A model generated the notes under the pieces. The model searched no databases and had not been told where the DNA came from. It worked only from the letters and a program-made list of their open reading frames with translations. DNA of 64,000 nt from Parafannyhessea umbonata (lineage in GTDB: Bacteria > Actinomycetota > Coriobacteriia > Coriobacteriales > Atopobiaceae): contig NZ_LT629759.1 of NCBI RefSeq assembly GCF_900105025.1, positions 1,488,001 to 1,552,000 on the forward strand, written 5' to 3'. The position numbers and the translations under genes are program-made. This document shows, in pieces, positions 1 through 8,355 of this stretch. The stretch's first letter is position 1; each line of letters opens with the position of its first letter.

Positions 1-372
1 AAACAGCGCGGCCATCGAGCGGGTCATCGTCGCGATGCCGCTCATGCGCTGCAGGTAGTTCAGCGCGACCCTCTCGCCCGAGAGCAGCGCGCGCACGTGG
101 GCGTGCACGCTTCCCAGCACCTGCCCCTCGCGCACGTCGTCTCCCTCCGATACGGAAAGCTCCGTCGTGGTGGTCGCGTCCAGCAGCTCGAACGTCCGCG
201 CAAACACGTCGAGCCCGCAGATGACGCCGTCCTGCTTCGCGATCAGCTGCACGCGGCCCACGGCCTCGGGGCCAATGACCGATGCCGTCGTGACGTCCTC
301 GCTGGTGACGTCCTCGCGCAGGGCCTGCAGTATGAGCGGCTCCGCCTGGAGCCTCAGGCTGACGGGATCCAT
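1..372 (-). CDS. nadC: Nicotinate-nucleotide pyrophosphorylase (quinolinate phosphoribosyltransferase), N-terminal part
   Basis: This is the third gene of the NAD de novo operon; the enzyme converts quinolinate plus PRPP to nicotinate mononucleotide. Only about 124 N-terminal residues are inside the window and the gene runs off the left edge. The visible part begins MDPVSLRLQAEPL. It contains the family's N-terminal features: the acidic LREDVTSEDVTT stretch, the QDGVICGLDVF barrel-sandwich segment, and LLSGERVALNYLQRMSGIAT, which precedes the catalytic barrel. The ATG at 372 overlaps the end of nadB by 19 nt, so the two are probably translationally coupled. Confidence 0.93.
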   Translation of the reverse strand, partial: MDPVSLRLQAEPLILQALREDVTSEDVTTASVIGPEAVGRVQLIAKQDGVICGLDVFARTFELLDATTTTELSVSEGDDVREGQVLGSVHAHVRALLSGERVALNYLQRMSGIATMTRSMAALF

Positions 373-1601
373 CCGTGCCTCCTCCTCACGATGTCCCGCG
401 CCGCCAGGCGCGAGAAGACCAGGCTCTCGAGCAGCGAGTTGCTGGCCAACCTGTTCTTGCCGTGCACGCCGTTGCAGCTCGTCTCGCCCGCGGCGTACAG
501 GTGCTCCATCTGCGTGCGGGAGTCCTGGTCAACGTGGATGCCGCCCATCAGGTAGTGCTGCGCGGGCACCACGGGGATCGGCTCCCGCGTGATATCGTAG
601 CCCTCCTCAAGGCAGTGCTGGTAAATGTGCGAGAAGTGCTCGCGACACACCTCTTCCGGCACGTTCGCGAACGAGAGCCACACGTGCCTGGTGCCGTCCT
701 TCTGCATCTGGCGCCTGATGGCGGCAGACACCACGTCGCGCGGCTGGAGCTCGTCCGTGAAGCGCTCGCCGTGCGCGTCCAGGAGCACCGCCCCCTCGCC
801 GCGGCATGCCTCCGATATCAGGAAGGAGCGACCAGGCTTGGTCGAGAAGAGCGTGGTGGGATGTATCTGCACGTAGTCCATGTGCTCGAGCGCCACGCCG
901 TGCTCCTGGCACACGCGGCAGCCGTCGCCCGTGAGGCAGGGGTAGTTCGTGGAGTGCTCGTACAGGCCGCCGACCCCGCCCGTGGCCAGCACCGTGTCGC
1001 GGGCCCGGATGGCAAGTCCTTCTCCCCTGGCGTCCCGCGCGTGCACGCCCACGCAGGCGCCGTCCTTCACCAGGAGGTCGTCCATGGTGGTGTACTCCAT
1101 GATGCGCACGTTGCGCAGCTCGCGCACGCGCGCCAGCAGCTTGGTGGTGATCTCCCTGCCAGTGACGTCCGCGTGGTGCACGATGCGGTTTCTGCTGTGC
1201 GCGCCCTCGCGCGTGTAGTCCAGGTCGCCCGCGGGCGTGCGGTCAAACTCCACGCCCATGCGGATGAGGTCGTTTATGATCTCGCGGCTCGACCAGATCA
1301 TGGTGTCCACGCTCTCGGGGCGGCATTCGTTGTGGCCGGCGCGCATGGTGTCGTCGAACCAGTAGTCGTAGTCGTCGTGGTCGCGCATCACGCAGATGCC
1401 GCCCTGCGCGAGCATGGAGTCGCAGCTTGCCACGTCCTGTTTGCTGAGCATCGCGATGCGCAGGTGGCGCGGCAGGTTCAGCGCCGCGTACAGCCCGGCC
1501 ACGCCGCAGCCCACGATGCACACGTCAAAGCTTATGTCACGCTCGCCCTGCGCCGCGTCCCTTCCCTCGCTCGTCACGACAGCCCCCTCCCGCGCGCTCA
1601 T
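354..1601 (-). CDS. nadB: L-aspartate oxidase, short form
   Basis: FAD-dependent oxidation of L-aspartate to iminoaspartate, the substrate of NadA. The Rossmann motif GCGVAG is at residues 31-36. The family signature region follows (SMLAQGGI, then EGAHSRNRIVHHADVTG), and near the C-terminus GVHGKNRLASNSLLESLVFS, typical of the succinate dehydrogenase/NadB flavoprotein fold. The protein is about 415 aa against about 540 for the E. coli enzyme, so the C-terminal helical domain is missing; short NadB proteins are known in anaerobes. I chose the ATG at 1601 because it forms an ATGA overlap with the nadA stop. The reading frame stays open further upstream but that part is out-of-frame nadA sequence. 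Confidence 0.93.
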   Translation of the reverse strand: MSAREGAVVTSEGRDAAQGERDISFDVCIVGCGVAGLYAALNLPRHLRIAMLSKQDVASCDSMLAQGGICVMRDHDDYDYWFDDTMRAGHNECRPESVDTMIWSSREIINDLIRMGVEFDRTPAGDLDYTREGAHSRNRIVHHADVTGREITTKLLARVRELRNVRIMEYTTMDDLLVKDGACVGVHARDARGEGLAIRARDTVLATGGVGGLYEHSTNYPCLTGDGCRVCQEHGVALEHMDYVQIHPTTLFSTKPGRSFLISEACRGEGAVLLDAHGERFTDELQPRDVVSAAIRRQMQKDGTRHVWLSFANVPEEVCREHFSHIYQHCLEEGYDITREPIPVVPAQHYLMGGIHVDQDSRTQMEHLYAAGETSCNGVHGKNRLASNSLLESLVFSRLAARDIVRRRHGWIPSA

Positions 1602-2614
1602 CGTGCCGCCAGCTCGAGCATGCGCTCGAGCGGGGCCATGGCCCTCTCCGCGTTGTCCGGAAGCGACACCTCGCCGAGGTTGCCCTCGAGCGCGGCGAGG
1701 ACCTTCTCCGGCCCCACCATCGCCATGTTCGGGCAGATGGGCGGCGTCGCCGGGAAGTAGACGCGCTTGCCCTGGCCGGCCGTGAGGGGGCCGATCTCGG
1801 CCGCGACGCCCACCACCGTCAGCACGATGAACTCGTGCGCGTCGCTTTGGGCGATGTGCTCGATGATCTGCTTCGTCGAGCCTATGTAGTCCGCCTCGCG
1901 CAGCACCTCCTCGGAGCACTCCGGGTGCGCACAGACCTCCGCCTCGGGGTGCTCAAGCTCCAGGCGCTCCACCTCCTGTGGGATGATGCGCTGGTGCGTG
2001 GGGCAGTAGCCGCGGTTCAGGATCACGTTCTTCTGGGGCAACTGCTCTGCCACGTAGCGGCCGAGGTTCATGTCCGGAATAAACAGCACGTTGCGCTCGG
2101 GCAGCTGTGATATCACCTTCACGGCGTTCGAGGACGTCACGCACACGTCCGACCACGTCTTTATCTCTGCGGTCGAGTTGATGTAGCACGCCACGGCCAC
2201 GTCGCCGGCGTACCGTGCGCGGACCTTCTCCACATCCTCGCGACGCACCATGTACGCCATGGGACACAGGGCGCGCGGCTCCGGGTTCAGCACGCGGCGT
2301 GCCGGGTTCAGGAGCTTCACGCTCTCCGCCATGAACGACACCCCTGCGAGCACGATGGTGTCGCAGTCGAGCGTCTTGGCAAGGCGTGCCAGGTAGAACG
2401 AGTCGCCCACGTAGTCCGCGAGCGCCTGGGTCTCAGCCGGCACGTAGTAGTGCGCCAGCACCACGGCCCTGCGCTCGCGCTTCAGCTCCTGTACGCGGCG
2501 CTCGATGCGCGCGAGCTCCTCCGCGGAGAGGTCCGATCCCCGACCGCTCCTGAAGCGTCGCGTCGCCTCGCGGAGGCTCTCCTCCTCCACCGGCGTCCTT
2601 ACGTAGTCTTCCAC
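1598..2614 (-). CDS. nadA: Quinolinate synthase
   Basis: Condenses iminoaspartate with dihydroxyacetone phosphate to quinolinate using an oxygen-sensitive [4Fe-4S] cluster. Recognisable segments are VVLAHYYVPAETQALADYVGDSF near the N-terminus, the cluster-cysteine contexts ALCPMAYMV/VACYINS, CAHPECSEEV and, near the C-terminus, PPICPNMAMV. I prefer the GTG at 2614: it has a GGGAGG Shine-Dalgarno 7-8 nt upstream, and the predicted promoter would start transcription around 2656, leaving almost no leader for the in-frame ATG at 2653. Length (338 aa) fits the family. First gene of nadABC. Confidence 0.94.
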   Translation of the reverse strand: MEDYVRTPVEEESLREATRRFRSGRGSDLSAEELARIERRVQELKRERRAVVLAHYYVPAETQALADYVGDSFYLARLAKTLDCDTIVLAGVSFMAESVKLLNPARRVLNPEPRALCPMAYMVRREDVEKVRARYAGDVAVACYINSTAEIKTWSDVCVTSSNAVKVISQLPERNVLFIPDMNLGRYVAEQLPQKNVILNRGYCPTHQRIIPQEVERLELEHPEAEVCAHPECSEEVLREADYIGSTKQIIEHIAQSDAHEFIVLTVVGVAAEIGPLTAGQGKRVYFPATPPICPNMAMVGPEKVLAALEGNLGEVSLPDNAERAMAPLERMLELAAR

Positions 2615-2662
2615 AGCACTGCCCTCCCACGGGCGCGCCCCTCTGGCGCGCACTGGGTCCGC

Positions 2663-2691
2663 AGTATGCCACCTGACAAGACAGCTGACAA
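2663..2691 (-). promoter_or_regulatory. Predicted nadABC promoter
   Basis: Read on the minus strand: -35 TTGTCA (2691-2686), a 17-nt spacer, then -10 CATACT (2668-2663). It lies about 50 nt upstream of the nadA GTG. The -35 element is inside the left arm of the palindrome at 2682-2711, so a repressor bound there would block RNA polymerase. Confidence 0.6.
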
Positions 2692-2711
2692 GTCATGTGA
2701 CTTGTCAGCTG
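2682..2711. promoter_or_regulatory. 30-bp perfect palindrome, probable operator of the nad operon
   Basis: Two perfect 14-nt arms (CAGCTGACAAGTCA and its reverse complement) around a central TG. An extra half-site CTGACAAG lies just outside at 2673-2680. It overlaps the -35 of the nadA promoter, which suggests control by an NAD-responsive repressor. The sequence alone does not identify the repressor, and no repressor gene is adjacent. Confidence 0.6.
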
Positions 2712-2793
2712 AAAACTCCTTATGCCGCACAGATGGCCCGCACAGATGGCACCTAGGGTGCCAAGGCGTCAAAACGGCATCCACAAGCAGGCA

Positions 2794-3885
2794 TTATGCC
2801 AGGCCCTCGTCCCTTTCCTCCGGATAGGTCACGCCCCACTCGCGGCGCAGACCGGTCATCAGGTCCATCACGTCTGAGGCATAGTCGATCAGGCCGGCGG
2901 CCCGCTCGTCACCTGCGACAGCGCGCTCGAGGTCCGCGATCTCGTAGTCGAGCGCATAGCCCTCGACACCGCAGCGGACCTCCTCGACGCGCCCGTCCTC
3001 GGTCCACACTATCCTCGCCTCGTCGGCGCGCGGGTAGTCGGTCACCTCGACGTAGCACCTGTCGAACGAGAGGATGCCACGCTTTGGCTGCTTGGAGTGG
3101 AGGCTCAGCGTGAAGGTGGCGATTTGGCCGTCCGGGTTCCTCATCACGATGCCCGAGGTCTGGTCCACCCCGGTCGACGCGAGGTTCGCGAGCGAGAGCA
3201 CCTCCTGCGGCTGGCTCTGCATGAACTGGCGCGCGAACGTGATGGCGTACACGCCGATGTCGAGCATGGCGCCACCAGCGAGGTTCGGGTTATAGAAGCG
3301 GTTCGTGAGGTCGCCGTACTCCTTGTACGAGCCAAAGTTCACCTGCGCCAGATTCAGCGCGCCAAACTCCCCTGCCGCCTGGCGGCGCAGCAGCTCCCTG
3401 TATAGGGGCATGTGCAGGATCGTCGTGGCGTCCATCAGGACGACGTGGTGCTCGTCCGCGATGGCGCGCGCCTCCGCAAGCTCCTCGGAGTTCAGGGTGA
3501 TGGACTTCTCGCACAGCACGTGCTTCCCGGCCGCAAGCGTCGCGCGCAGGTAGCGGATGTGCGTGTTGTGCGGCGTCGTCACGTACACCGCGTCCACCTC
3601 GTCGTCAGCGCACAGCTCCTCCAGGGAGCCGTACACGCGCTCCACCCCGTAGCGCTCGGCAAACGCCTCCGCCTTCGCCTGCGTGCGGTTGCACACGCCG
3701 TGCAGGCGCCGCCCCGCAAGCGCCAAGGACTGGGCCATCTGGTTCGCGATCACGCCGCAGCCGATCACCGCCCAGCGCAGCTTCGGCGCCTCGAAGACGT
3801 CGCTCGGAAACTCCCTGCCCTCAACCTCGGCAAACGCCGCCACCGCCGCCTGCGCGGAATCGAGTGGTCTTTGTGCCATGCTCAC
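2794..3885 (-). CDS. Gfo/Idh/MocA-family NAD(P)-dependent oxidoreductase
   Basis: Cytosolic sugar- or cyclitol-type dehydrogenase of unknown substrate. The N-terminal Rossmann segment is WAVIGCGVIANQMAQSL. The family's cofactor/catalytic stretch VYVTTPHNTHIRYLRATLAAGKHVLCEKS contains the EKS lysine, and GGAMLDIGVYAITFARQF matches the substrate-domain motif (GG.L.D.G.Y). Length (about 361-363 aa) is normal. It starts at GTG 3885 or ATG 3879; a GGGGG tract precedes both. It is monocistronic, between the divergently oriented nad control region and the ilvE terminator. The dihydrodiol dehydrogenase-like branch is a possibility but the substrate cannot be assigned. Confidence 0.88.
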   Translation of the reverse strand: MSMAQRPLDSAQAAVAAFAEVEGREFPSDVFEAPKLRWAVIGCGVIANQMAQSLALAGRRLHGVCNRTQAKAEAFAERYGVERVYGSLEELCADDEVDAVYVTTPHNTHIRYLRATLAAGKHVLCEKSITLNSEELAEARAIADEHHVVLMDATTILHMPLYRELLRRQAAGEFGALNLAQVNFGSYKEYGDLTNRFYNPNLAGGAMLDIGVYAITFARQFMQSQPQEVLSLANLASTGVDQTSGIVMRNPDGQIATFTLSLHSKQPKRGILSFDRCYVEVTDYPRADEARIVWTEDGRVEEVRCGVEGYALDYEIADLERAVAGDERAAGLIDYASDVMDLMTGLRREWGVTYPEERDEGLA

Positions 3886-3936
3886 GCGAACCCCCTTCGG
3901 ACGCCCTGTCAGACTACATCGATTCTAGACGAGAAA

Positions 3937-3979
3937 GGACGCCCCCTTCCCAGACACGTCGTCCGGAAAGGGAGCGTCC
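3937..3979 (-). terminator. Rho-independent terminator of ilvE
   Basis: On the minus strand, about 40 nt after the ilvE stop, a 15-nt imperfect stem (GGACGCTCCCTTTCC pairing with GGGAAGGGGGCGTCC) is followed by TTTCTCGT. Confidence 0.7.
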
Positions 3980-4016
3980 ACACACGGGGCATCACCCCGC
4001 GCACGAGTCTCTCTTG

Positions 4017-5048
4017 CTACTCCACGTCGATCTTGTGGACCCAGCCAAACTTGTCCTCGATCTCGCCGGACTGGATGCCCGTCAGGGTCTCGCGCAGCTT
4101 CTTCATCACGGGACCAACGTGCTCCATGCCATAGACGACCTGCTTGTCGTCGGAGTCGACCTCGCCCACCGGGCTGATGACGGCCGCGGTGCCGCACATG
4201 CCGCACTCCACAAACTGGTCGATCTCGTCAAAGCGCACGGGGCGCTGGGTCACCTTGATGCCCAGGTAGTTCTCGGCCACGTCCACCAGCGAGCGGCGCG
4301 TGATGGACGGCAGGATCGAGTCGGTGTGCGACTGCGGAACCACGAGGTTGCCGTCCTTGTCCACAAACAGGAAGTTCGCGCCACCGGACTCCTCCACGTA
4401 CGTGCGGGTCTCGGGGTCCAGGAACATGTTGTCCGCATAGCCCGCCGCATGCGCCTCGACGGAGGGCAGAAGCGACATGGCGTAGTTCAGGCCGGCCTTT
4501 ATGTTGCCGGTGCCGTGCGGTGCCGCGCGGTCATACTTGGAAACCTGCACCTTCACGGGCTTCACGCCGCCCTTGTAGTAGGCGCCCACCGGCGTCACCA
4601 GGATGCGGAACTGGTACTCGTCGGCCGGCTTCACGCCGATGACGTTGCCGGTCGCGATCATGAGCGGACGGATGTACAGCGTCGCACCGGAGCCAAACGG
4701 CGGCACCCAGGCGGCGTTCGCGCGGACGACCTTCTCGACGGCGTCCACGAAGCGGTCCTCCGGGAACGGCGGCATCACGATGCGGCGGGCGCTGTTGGCC
4801 ATGCGCTTCGCGTTCTGGTCGGGCCTGAAGCAGACGATGTCGCCCTTCTCGGTGGTGTATGCCTTGAGGCCCTCGAAGACCTCCTGGCAGTAGTGGAAGA
4901 TGCCAGCGCACTCGGAGAGGGTAATGGAGTGGTCGGTGGTTAGCGCCCCTTCGTCCCACTTGCCGTCCTTGTAGTTGGAAACGTAGCTGTAGTCCGTGGG
5001 CTGGTAGGCAAACCCGAGGGCGCCCCAGTCTATGTCCTTCTTCTCCAT
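4017..5048 (-). CDS. ilvE: Branched-chain amino acid aminotransferase
   Basis: PLP-dependent transamination between Leu/Ile/Val and their 2-oxo acids. The protein is 343 aa, as in the longer (type II) class IV aminotransferases. Motifs: the pyridoxal-lysine region GTGNIKAGLNYAMSL, the YVEESGGANFLFV stretch, SILPSITRRSL, and the cofactor-phosphate segment ECGMCGTAAVISPVG. ATG 5048 has AGGAG 7 nt upstream; an upstream in-frame GTG at 5063 lies before this Shine-Dalgarno and is unlikely to be the start. The gene is alone, with its own terminator downstream. Confidence 0.96.
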   Translation of the reverse strand: MEKKDIDWGALGFAYQPTDYSYVSNYKDGKWDEGALTTDHSITLSECAGIFHYCQEVFEGLKAYTTEKGDIVCFRPDQNAKRMANSARRIVMPPFPEDRFVDAVEKVVRANAAWVPPFGSGATLYIRPLMIATGNVIGVKPADEYQFRILVTPVGAYYKGGVKPVKVQVSKYDRAAPHGTGNIKAGLNYAMSLLPSVEAHAAGYADNMFLDPETRTYVEESGGANFLFVDKDGNLVVPQSHTDSILPSITRRSLVDVAENYLGIKVTQRPVRFDEIDQFVECGMCGTAAVISPVGEVDSDDKQVVYGMEHVGPVMKKLRETLTGIQSGEIEDKFGWVHKIDVE

Positions 5049-5168
5049 CAACACACTCCTCACGATAGAACCGTATCCCCGCTTGCGCGCGGAGTGCAGA
5101 AGAGTCTACTACGGCGAGAAGAACGTGGCGTTTTATATCGCACGGATGAGACAGGCCTGAAACACTTC

Positions 5169-5195
5169 GCGCGCTCGCAACCCCTGCGAGCGCGC
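5169..5195 (-). terminator. Terminator of the asrABC operon
   Basis: A perfect 11-bp stem (GCGCGCTCGCA / TGCGAGCGCGC) with a 5-nt loop, 14 nt after the asrC stop, followed on the minus strand by GAAGTGTTTC. The tract is weakly T-rich but the stem is very strong. Confidence 0.65.
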
Positions 5196-5208
5196 TTCGG
5201 AAGGCTTG

Positions 5209-6198
5209 CTAGCGCAGGCTGTTGTCCCGGTCGTAGCGCTTCCCGTCCCAGTACACACGGGTCGCACGCTGGCATTTCTCCGGAAGCTCGACGCCTTCGA
5301 GCGCCCACTTGCAGAACTCGTCAAAGCCCACGCGGTCCACTATGTAGCCTATGTGTTCCTTCCCCTCCGGCGCGTTGGGGTCGATGTACTCCTCAATGAA
5401 CGCGTAGGTGTTCTTCACGATCTTCACGATGGAGTCCTCGTCCACCCAGCGCAGCCAGTCCTGCGCCATGCGCGGGTTCTGCTTGCCGGTGCGGCCCATG
5501 ATCTTCACGCGGAAGTAGTGCTCGGGGCTACGCGTCCACGCGCGCGTGGGGCAGTACACCACGCACACGCCGCAGCCGATGCAGCGGTCCTCGTCGCGCA
5601 CCACCTTGTCGTTCACGAGCCTGAGCGCGCTCACGGAGCGGCGCTGGCACCAGTCCACGCACTGCCCGCAGCCTATGCAGCGCGTCGGGTCGTACTGCGG
5701 CTCCGTCATCCCGATGATGCCGAAGTCGTTCAGGGCAACGTGCGCGCAGTCGTTGGAGCAGCCGGTGAACGCCACCTTCACGTGGCGGTTGTTCGGGAAG
5801 ATCTCGTGGTCCATGCGCTGTGCGAATGCGGTGGTGTCATAGCAGCCAAACGGGCACAGGCGCTTGCCGGGGCACGCCACGACGTTGCGCGTGCCGCTTG
5901 CCAGGTAGCCCTGGGACGTGTCCTCCTGGTTGATCTGCGTGTCCTCGATGACCTGCTGCAGGAGCGCGTTCACCTTTGGCATGTCGTCCAGGCTGATGCC
6001 CGGGATCTCCACGCCCTGGCGGTTGGTGAGAAAGATCTCTCCGTTGCCGAACTCCTCTGCAATCTCGACGATACGCGTCATGCTCTTGGCGCTCACGAGG
6101 CCGCCGGGCACGCGCACGCGGCTCGCGGTCTCGCCGCGTACCTTGCTGTATCGGAAGGCGTTCTTCTTCAGCGCCTTTACGTTGACGTCCTGAATCAT
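5209..6198 (-). CDS. asrC: Anaerobic sulfite reductase subunit C (siroheme subunit)
   Basis: Catalytic subunit that reduces sulfite to sulfide. The N-terminal half has the nitrite/sulfite reductase ferredoxin-like domain (GLVSAKSMTRIVEIAEEFG, FLTNRQGVEIPGI). The siroheme-[4Fe-4S] cysteines are in CPGKRLCPFGCYDTT and CSNDCAH. Two ferredoxin clusters follow, CIGCGQCVDWCQ and CIGCGVCVVYCP. Length is 329 aa, as in clostridial and Salmonella AsrC. It is the last gene of asrABC, 10 nt after asrB. With metY in the same window, sulfide could feed homocysteine synthesis, but that link is inference. Confidence 0.95.
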   Translation of the reverse strand: MIQDVNVKALKKNAFRYSKVRGETASRVRVPGGLVSAKSMTRIVEIAEEFGNGEIFLTNRQGVEIPGISLDDMPKVNALLQQVIEDTQINQEDTSQGYLASGTRNVVACPGKRLCPFGCYDTTAFAQRMDHEIFPNNRHVKVAFTGCSNDCAHVALNDFGIIGMTEPQYDPTRCIGCGQCVDWCQRRSVSALRLVNDKVVRDEDRCIGCGVCVVYCPTRAWTRSPEHYFRVKIMGRTGKQNPRMAQDWLRWVDEDSIVKIVKNTYAFIEEYIDPNAPEGKEHIGYIVDRVGFDEFCKWALEGVELPEKCQRATRVYWDGKRYDRDNSLR

Positions 6199-6208
6199 GG
6201 GTGCCCTC

Positions 6209-7009
6209 CTAGTCGATCAGGGTCTTGCTCTCGGTGTAGTTGAAGACGGGGCCGTCCAGGCACACGTACTTCTCGCCTATGCGGCAGTGCCCGCACTTGC
6301 CCAGGCCGCAGCACATCTTGCGCTCCTGGCTCACCCAGATATTCTCTTCGGCAAAGCCACGCTGGAGCAGTCCCAGCACCGTAAAGTGCATCATGGGCGG
6401 CGGGCCCACGACCACGGCCTGCGCCGTCGCGGGGTCGCGCAGCTTTAGCTCAGGGATGTACTTCGTAACGAGGCCGACGTTTCCCGCATAGCCCTCCGGC
6501 GCGGCGTCCACCGTGAGCGTGAGGTCGAGCACCTTGTCCCAGCGCGCGAGGTCGTCGCGAAACAGCATGTCGTCCGGGCTGCGGAAGCCCACGACCACGT
6601 GCTTGTCGCGCGGGGTCGCGCTCTGGGCCAGCGCCTCTATCACGCCGCGCACGGGGCTCACGCCGGTGCCGCCCGCGACCACGACGCACTCGCCGTCCAC
6701 GTAGCGCCCCACGTCGAAGCCGTTGCCGTACGGCCCGCGCAGAAGCAGGCTCTGGCCGGCGTAGGTGTCGAACATCTCGTTCGTGACGCGGCCGACGCGG
6801 CGGATGGTGAGGTCCACGGACTCGCCGGGCACGATGCCGCTCACGCTGATGGGTGCCTCGCCAAACTTGGGAACGGACACCTCGAAGAACTGGCCGGGCC
6901 TGACGTCGCCCGCAAACGCCATCCTGAACGTGTACTCCTTCTTCGTGTGTCGCACGACCTCGAGCACCTTGGAGGGAAACGGGACGTAGGGATTGGTCTG
7001 GCTACTCAT
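6209..7009 (-). CDS. asrB: Anaerobic sulfite reductase subunit B (FAD/NAD(P)H-binding)
   Basis: Electron-input subunit of the sulfite reductase, related to dihydroorotate dehydrogenase PyrK and ferredoxin-NADP reductases. It shows a flavin barrel with LLRGPYGNGFDV, the nucleotide-binding GGTGVSPVRGVIEAL, and a C-terminal [2Fe-2S]-type cysteine set (CCGLGKCGHCRIGEKYVCLDGPVF). Length is 266 aa. It overlaps the 3' end of asrA by 8 nt, so the two are translationally coupled. A GGCGAGAAG repeat (6269-6277, minus strand) encodes the GEK in this last motif. Confidence 0.95.
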   Translation of the reverse strand: MSSQTNPYVPFPSKVLEVVRHTKKEYTFRMAFAGDVRPGQFFEVSVPKFGEAPISVSGIVPGESVDLTIRRVGRVTNEMFDTYAGQSLLLRGPYGNGFDVGRYVDGECVVVAGGTGVSPVRGVIEALAQSATPRDKHVVVGFRSPDDMLFRDDLARWDKVLDLTLTVDAAPEGYAGNVGLVTKYIPELKLRDPATAQAVVVGPPPMMHFTVLGLLQRGFAEENIWVSQERKMCCGLGKCGHCRIGEKYVCLDGPVFNYTESKTLID

Positions 7010-8057
7010 CTTGCGCCTCCTCGCGCTCGCACGCGTCCGTCAGCTTGTTCACGCACGCTGCGAAGCTTATGTACTCCGGGCACACGTCGTCGCAGCGTCC
7101 GCAGCCCACGCACATGTCGTACCCAAAGCGCTGGCGGAAGTCCCACACCTTGTGCAGCACCTTGAAGCGCATGCGCTCGCCGGCGGTCTTGCGGTACTGC
7201 CCGCCGCCGGCCACGTTGGTGTAGCCGTCGATCATGCAGCTTGCCTGCACGCGCCTGCGCTCGCCCACGCGCCCGTTGTCCGTGTAGAACACGTCCTGCA
7301 TGGTGAAGCACGTGCACGTGGGGCACACGATGTTGCACCGGCCGCAGCGGATGCAGCGGTTGGTGTACTCGTCCCACAGCGGGTCCTTGTAGATGGAGGT
7401 CGGCACGCTCTGGGGGGTGCGTACGCGCACCTCGTTTTCGGTCACGTGCGCCGGCTCCACGTCCTTCTCGGCCGTGGCCGCACCGGCAAACGCCGCCTTG
7501 ACGGAATCGTCCGCCACGGCGCACAGGTAGCCGTCCCCAGAGGTCTCGAGCGAGAAGAGCCAGCCCTCCGGCGCAACGTTTGCTCCCATGTCCACGCAGA
7601 AGCAGCTCGCGAAGCTCTGCGTGCAGCCGATGAGCGCGAAGCGCACGCGGTCGCGTATGCGCGCGTAGAACGTGTCCGTGGGGCCGTTGCCCAGATACAT
7701 CTGGTCGAGCCGCCTGACGGCATGAAGGTCGCACGCGCGCAGGAACACGATGACGGGGCGGTCGTCCGCCGCCTGGGCCGGGGCGCCGGGCGCGCCCAGG
7801 TCGCCGGCCTCGTGGACCTCGTCCTCCGTGAAGTAGAACAGCGTCTTGGACAGCGGCGTGAGCAGCTCCTTGAAGCTGTAGTCGCTCTTCGCGTCCAGCT
7901 CGAGCTCGGACGCGCTCGTCACGAAGTCGTAGCGCACCACGTCCACGTCGGTGAAGCGGCCCTCGCCCACCTTCCTGACCGGTGCGTACAGCAGGTAGTC
8001 CTTCGAGAGCGCGGCGAGCGCGCTATCGAGGCCCTCCCTCTTCAGCACGTATCCCAT
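7002..8057 (-). CDS. asrA: Anaerobic sulfite reductase subunit A (iron-sulfur)
   Basis: First gene of asrABC, encoding the 4Fe-4S electron-transfer subunit that passes electrons from AsrB to AsrC. It has two ferredoxin-type clusters, CIRCGRCNIVCPTCTCF and CVGCGRCDDVCPEY, in the C-terminal half. The N-terminal half contains VIVFLRACDLHAVRRLDQMYL and a SCFCVDMG stretch typical of AsrA/hydrogenase-beta-like subunits. Length is 351 aa. The ATG at 8057 has an excellent AGGAGGAAGG Shine-Dalgarno. The whole operon implies anaerobic sulfite metabolism. Confidence 0.95.
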   Translation of the reverse strand: MGYVLKREGLDSALAALSKDYLLYAPVRKVGEGRFTDVDVVRYDFVTSASELELDAKSDYSFKELLTPLSKTLFYFTEDEVHEAGDLGAPGAPAQAADDRPVIVFLRACDLHAVRRLDQMYLGNGPTDTFYARIRDRVRFALIGCTQSFASCFCVDMGANVAPEGWLFSLETSGDGYLCAVADDSVKAAFAGAATAEKDVEPAHVTENEVRVRTPQSVPTSIYKDPLWDEYTNRCIRCGRCNIVCPTCTCFTMQDVFYTDNGRVGERRRVQASCMIDGYTNVAGGGQYRKTAGERMRFKVLHKVWDFRQRFGYDMCVGCGRCDDVCPEYISFAACVNKLTDACEREEAQDE

Positions 8058-8355
8058 CGTCTTCCTTCCTCCTGCGCGAGCCCCCGCAGGCCCGCGACCA
8101 TTGCCAGTGCCGGCGTCGCGTCACGACGGTGCCAGCACGCCATCCCACGGGCGGCCCTGCGCCCGGGCGCGGGGCGCGGTGCCAGCCGAAGGCGATGTCC
8201 TTCTCGCCTGAAACCTTTATAACGTATCGTACCGACGCACGAAATGTTGTGGCTGCGGCAACACGCGACGAATTCGCGGGCGGTAGGACCCGCAAGGGTT
8301 ATAGTCATGGGATCTGACAGCCGGGCGCGGCCCGGCCAAACCGATTGGAGCGATC
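8058..8355. promoter_or_regulatory. Divergent intergenic region, asrABC / threonine aldolase
   Basis: No gene is seen here. It must hold both promoters. On the minus strand there is a TATAAA -10-like element (8221-8216) with only a poor -35 (TTTCGT) 17 nt upstream; on the plus strand a TATAGT (8300-8305) lies about 50 nt before the next ATG. One GGCGAGAAG repeat (minus, 8208-8200) sits in the asrA leader, downstream of the putative -10. No convincing Fnr or Rex box was found. Confidence 0.35.

Noticed and set aside
375-1760. Long antisense open frames under nadB and under many other genes
   Set aside because: High GC3 creates long antisense frames; they are rich in His/Arg/Val, have no Shine-Dalgarno, and no recognised domain.
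354-1919. A longer open frame extending nadB to 1919
   Set aside because: The extra N-terminal part is the out-of-frame reading of nadA; the ATGA overlap with the nadA stop gives a better start at 1601.
2748-2762. GGCACC-TAG-GGTGCC hairpin near the nad control region as a terminator
   Set aside because: Short stem and no T-tract.
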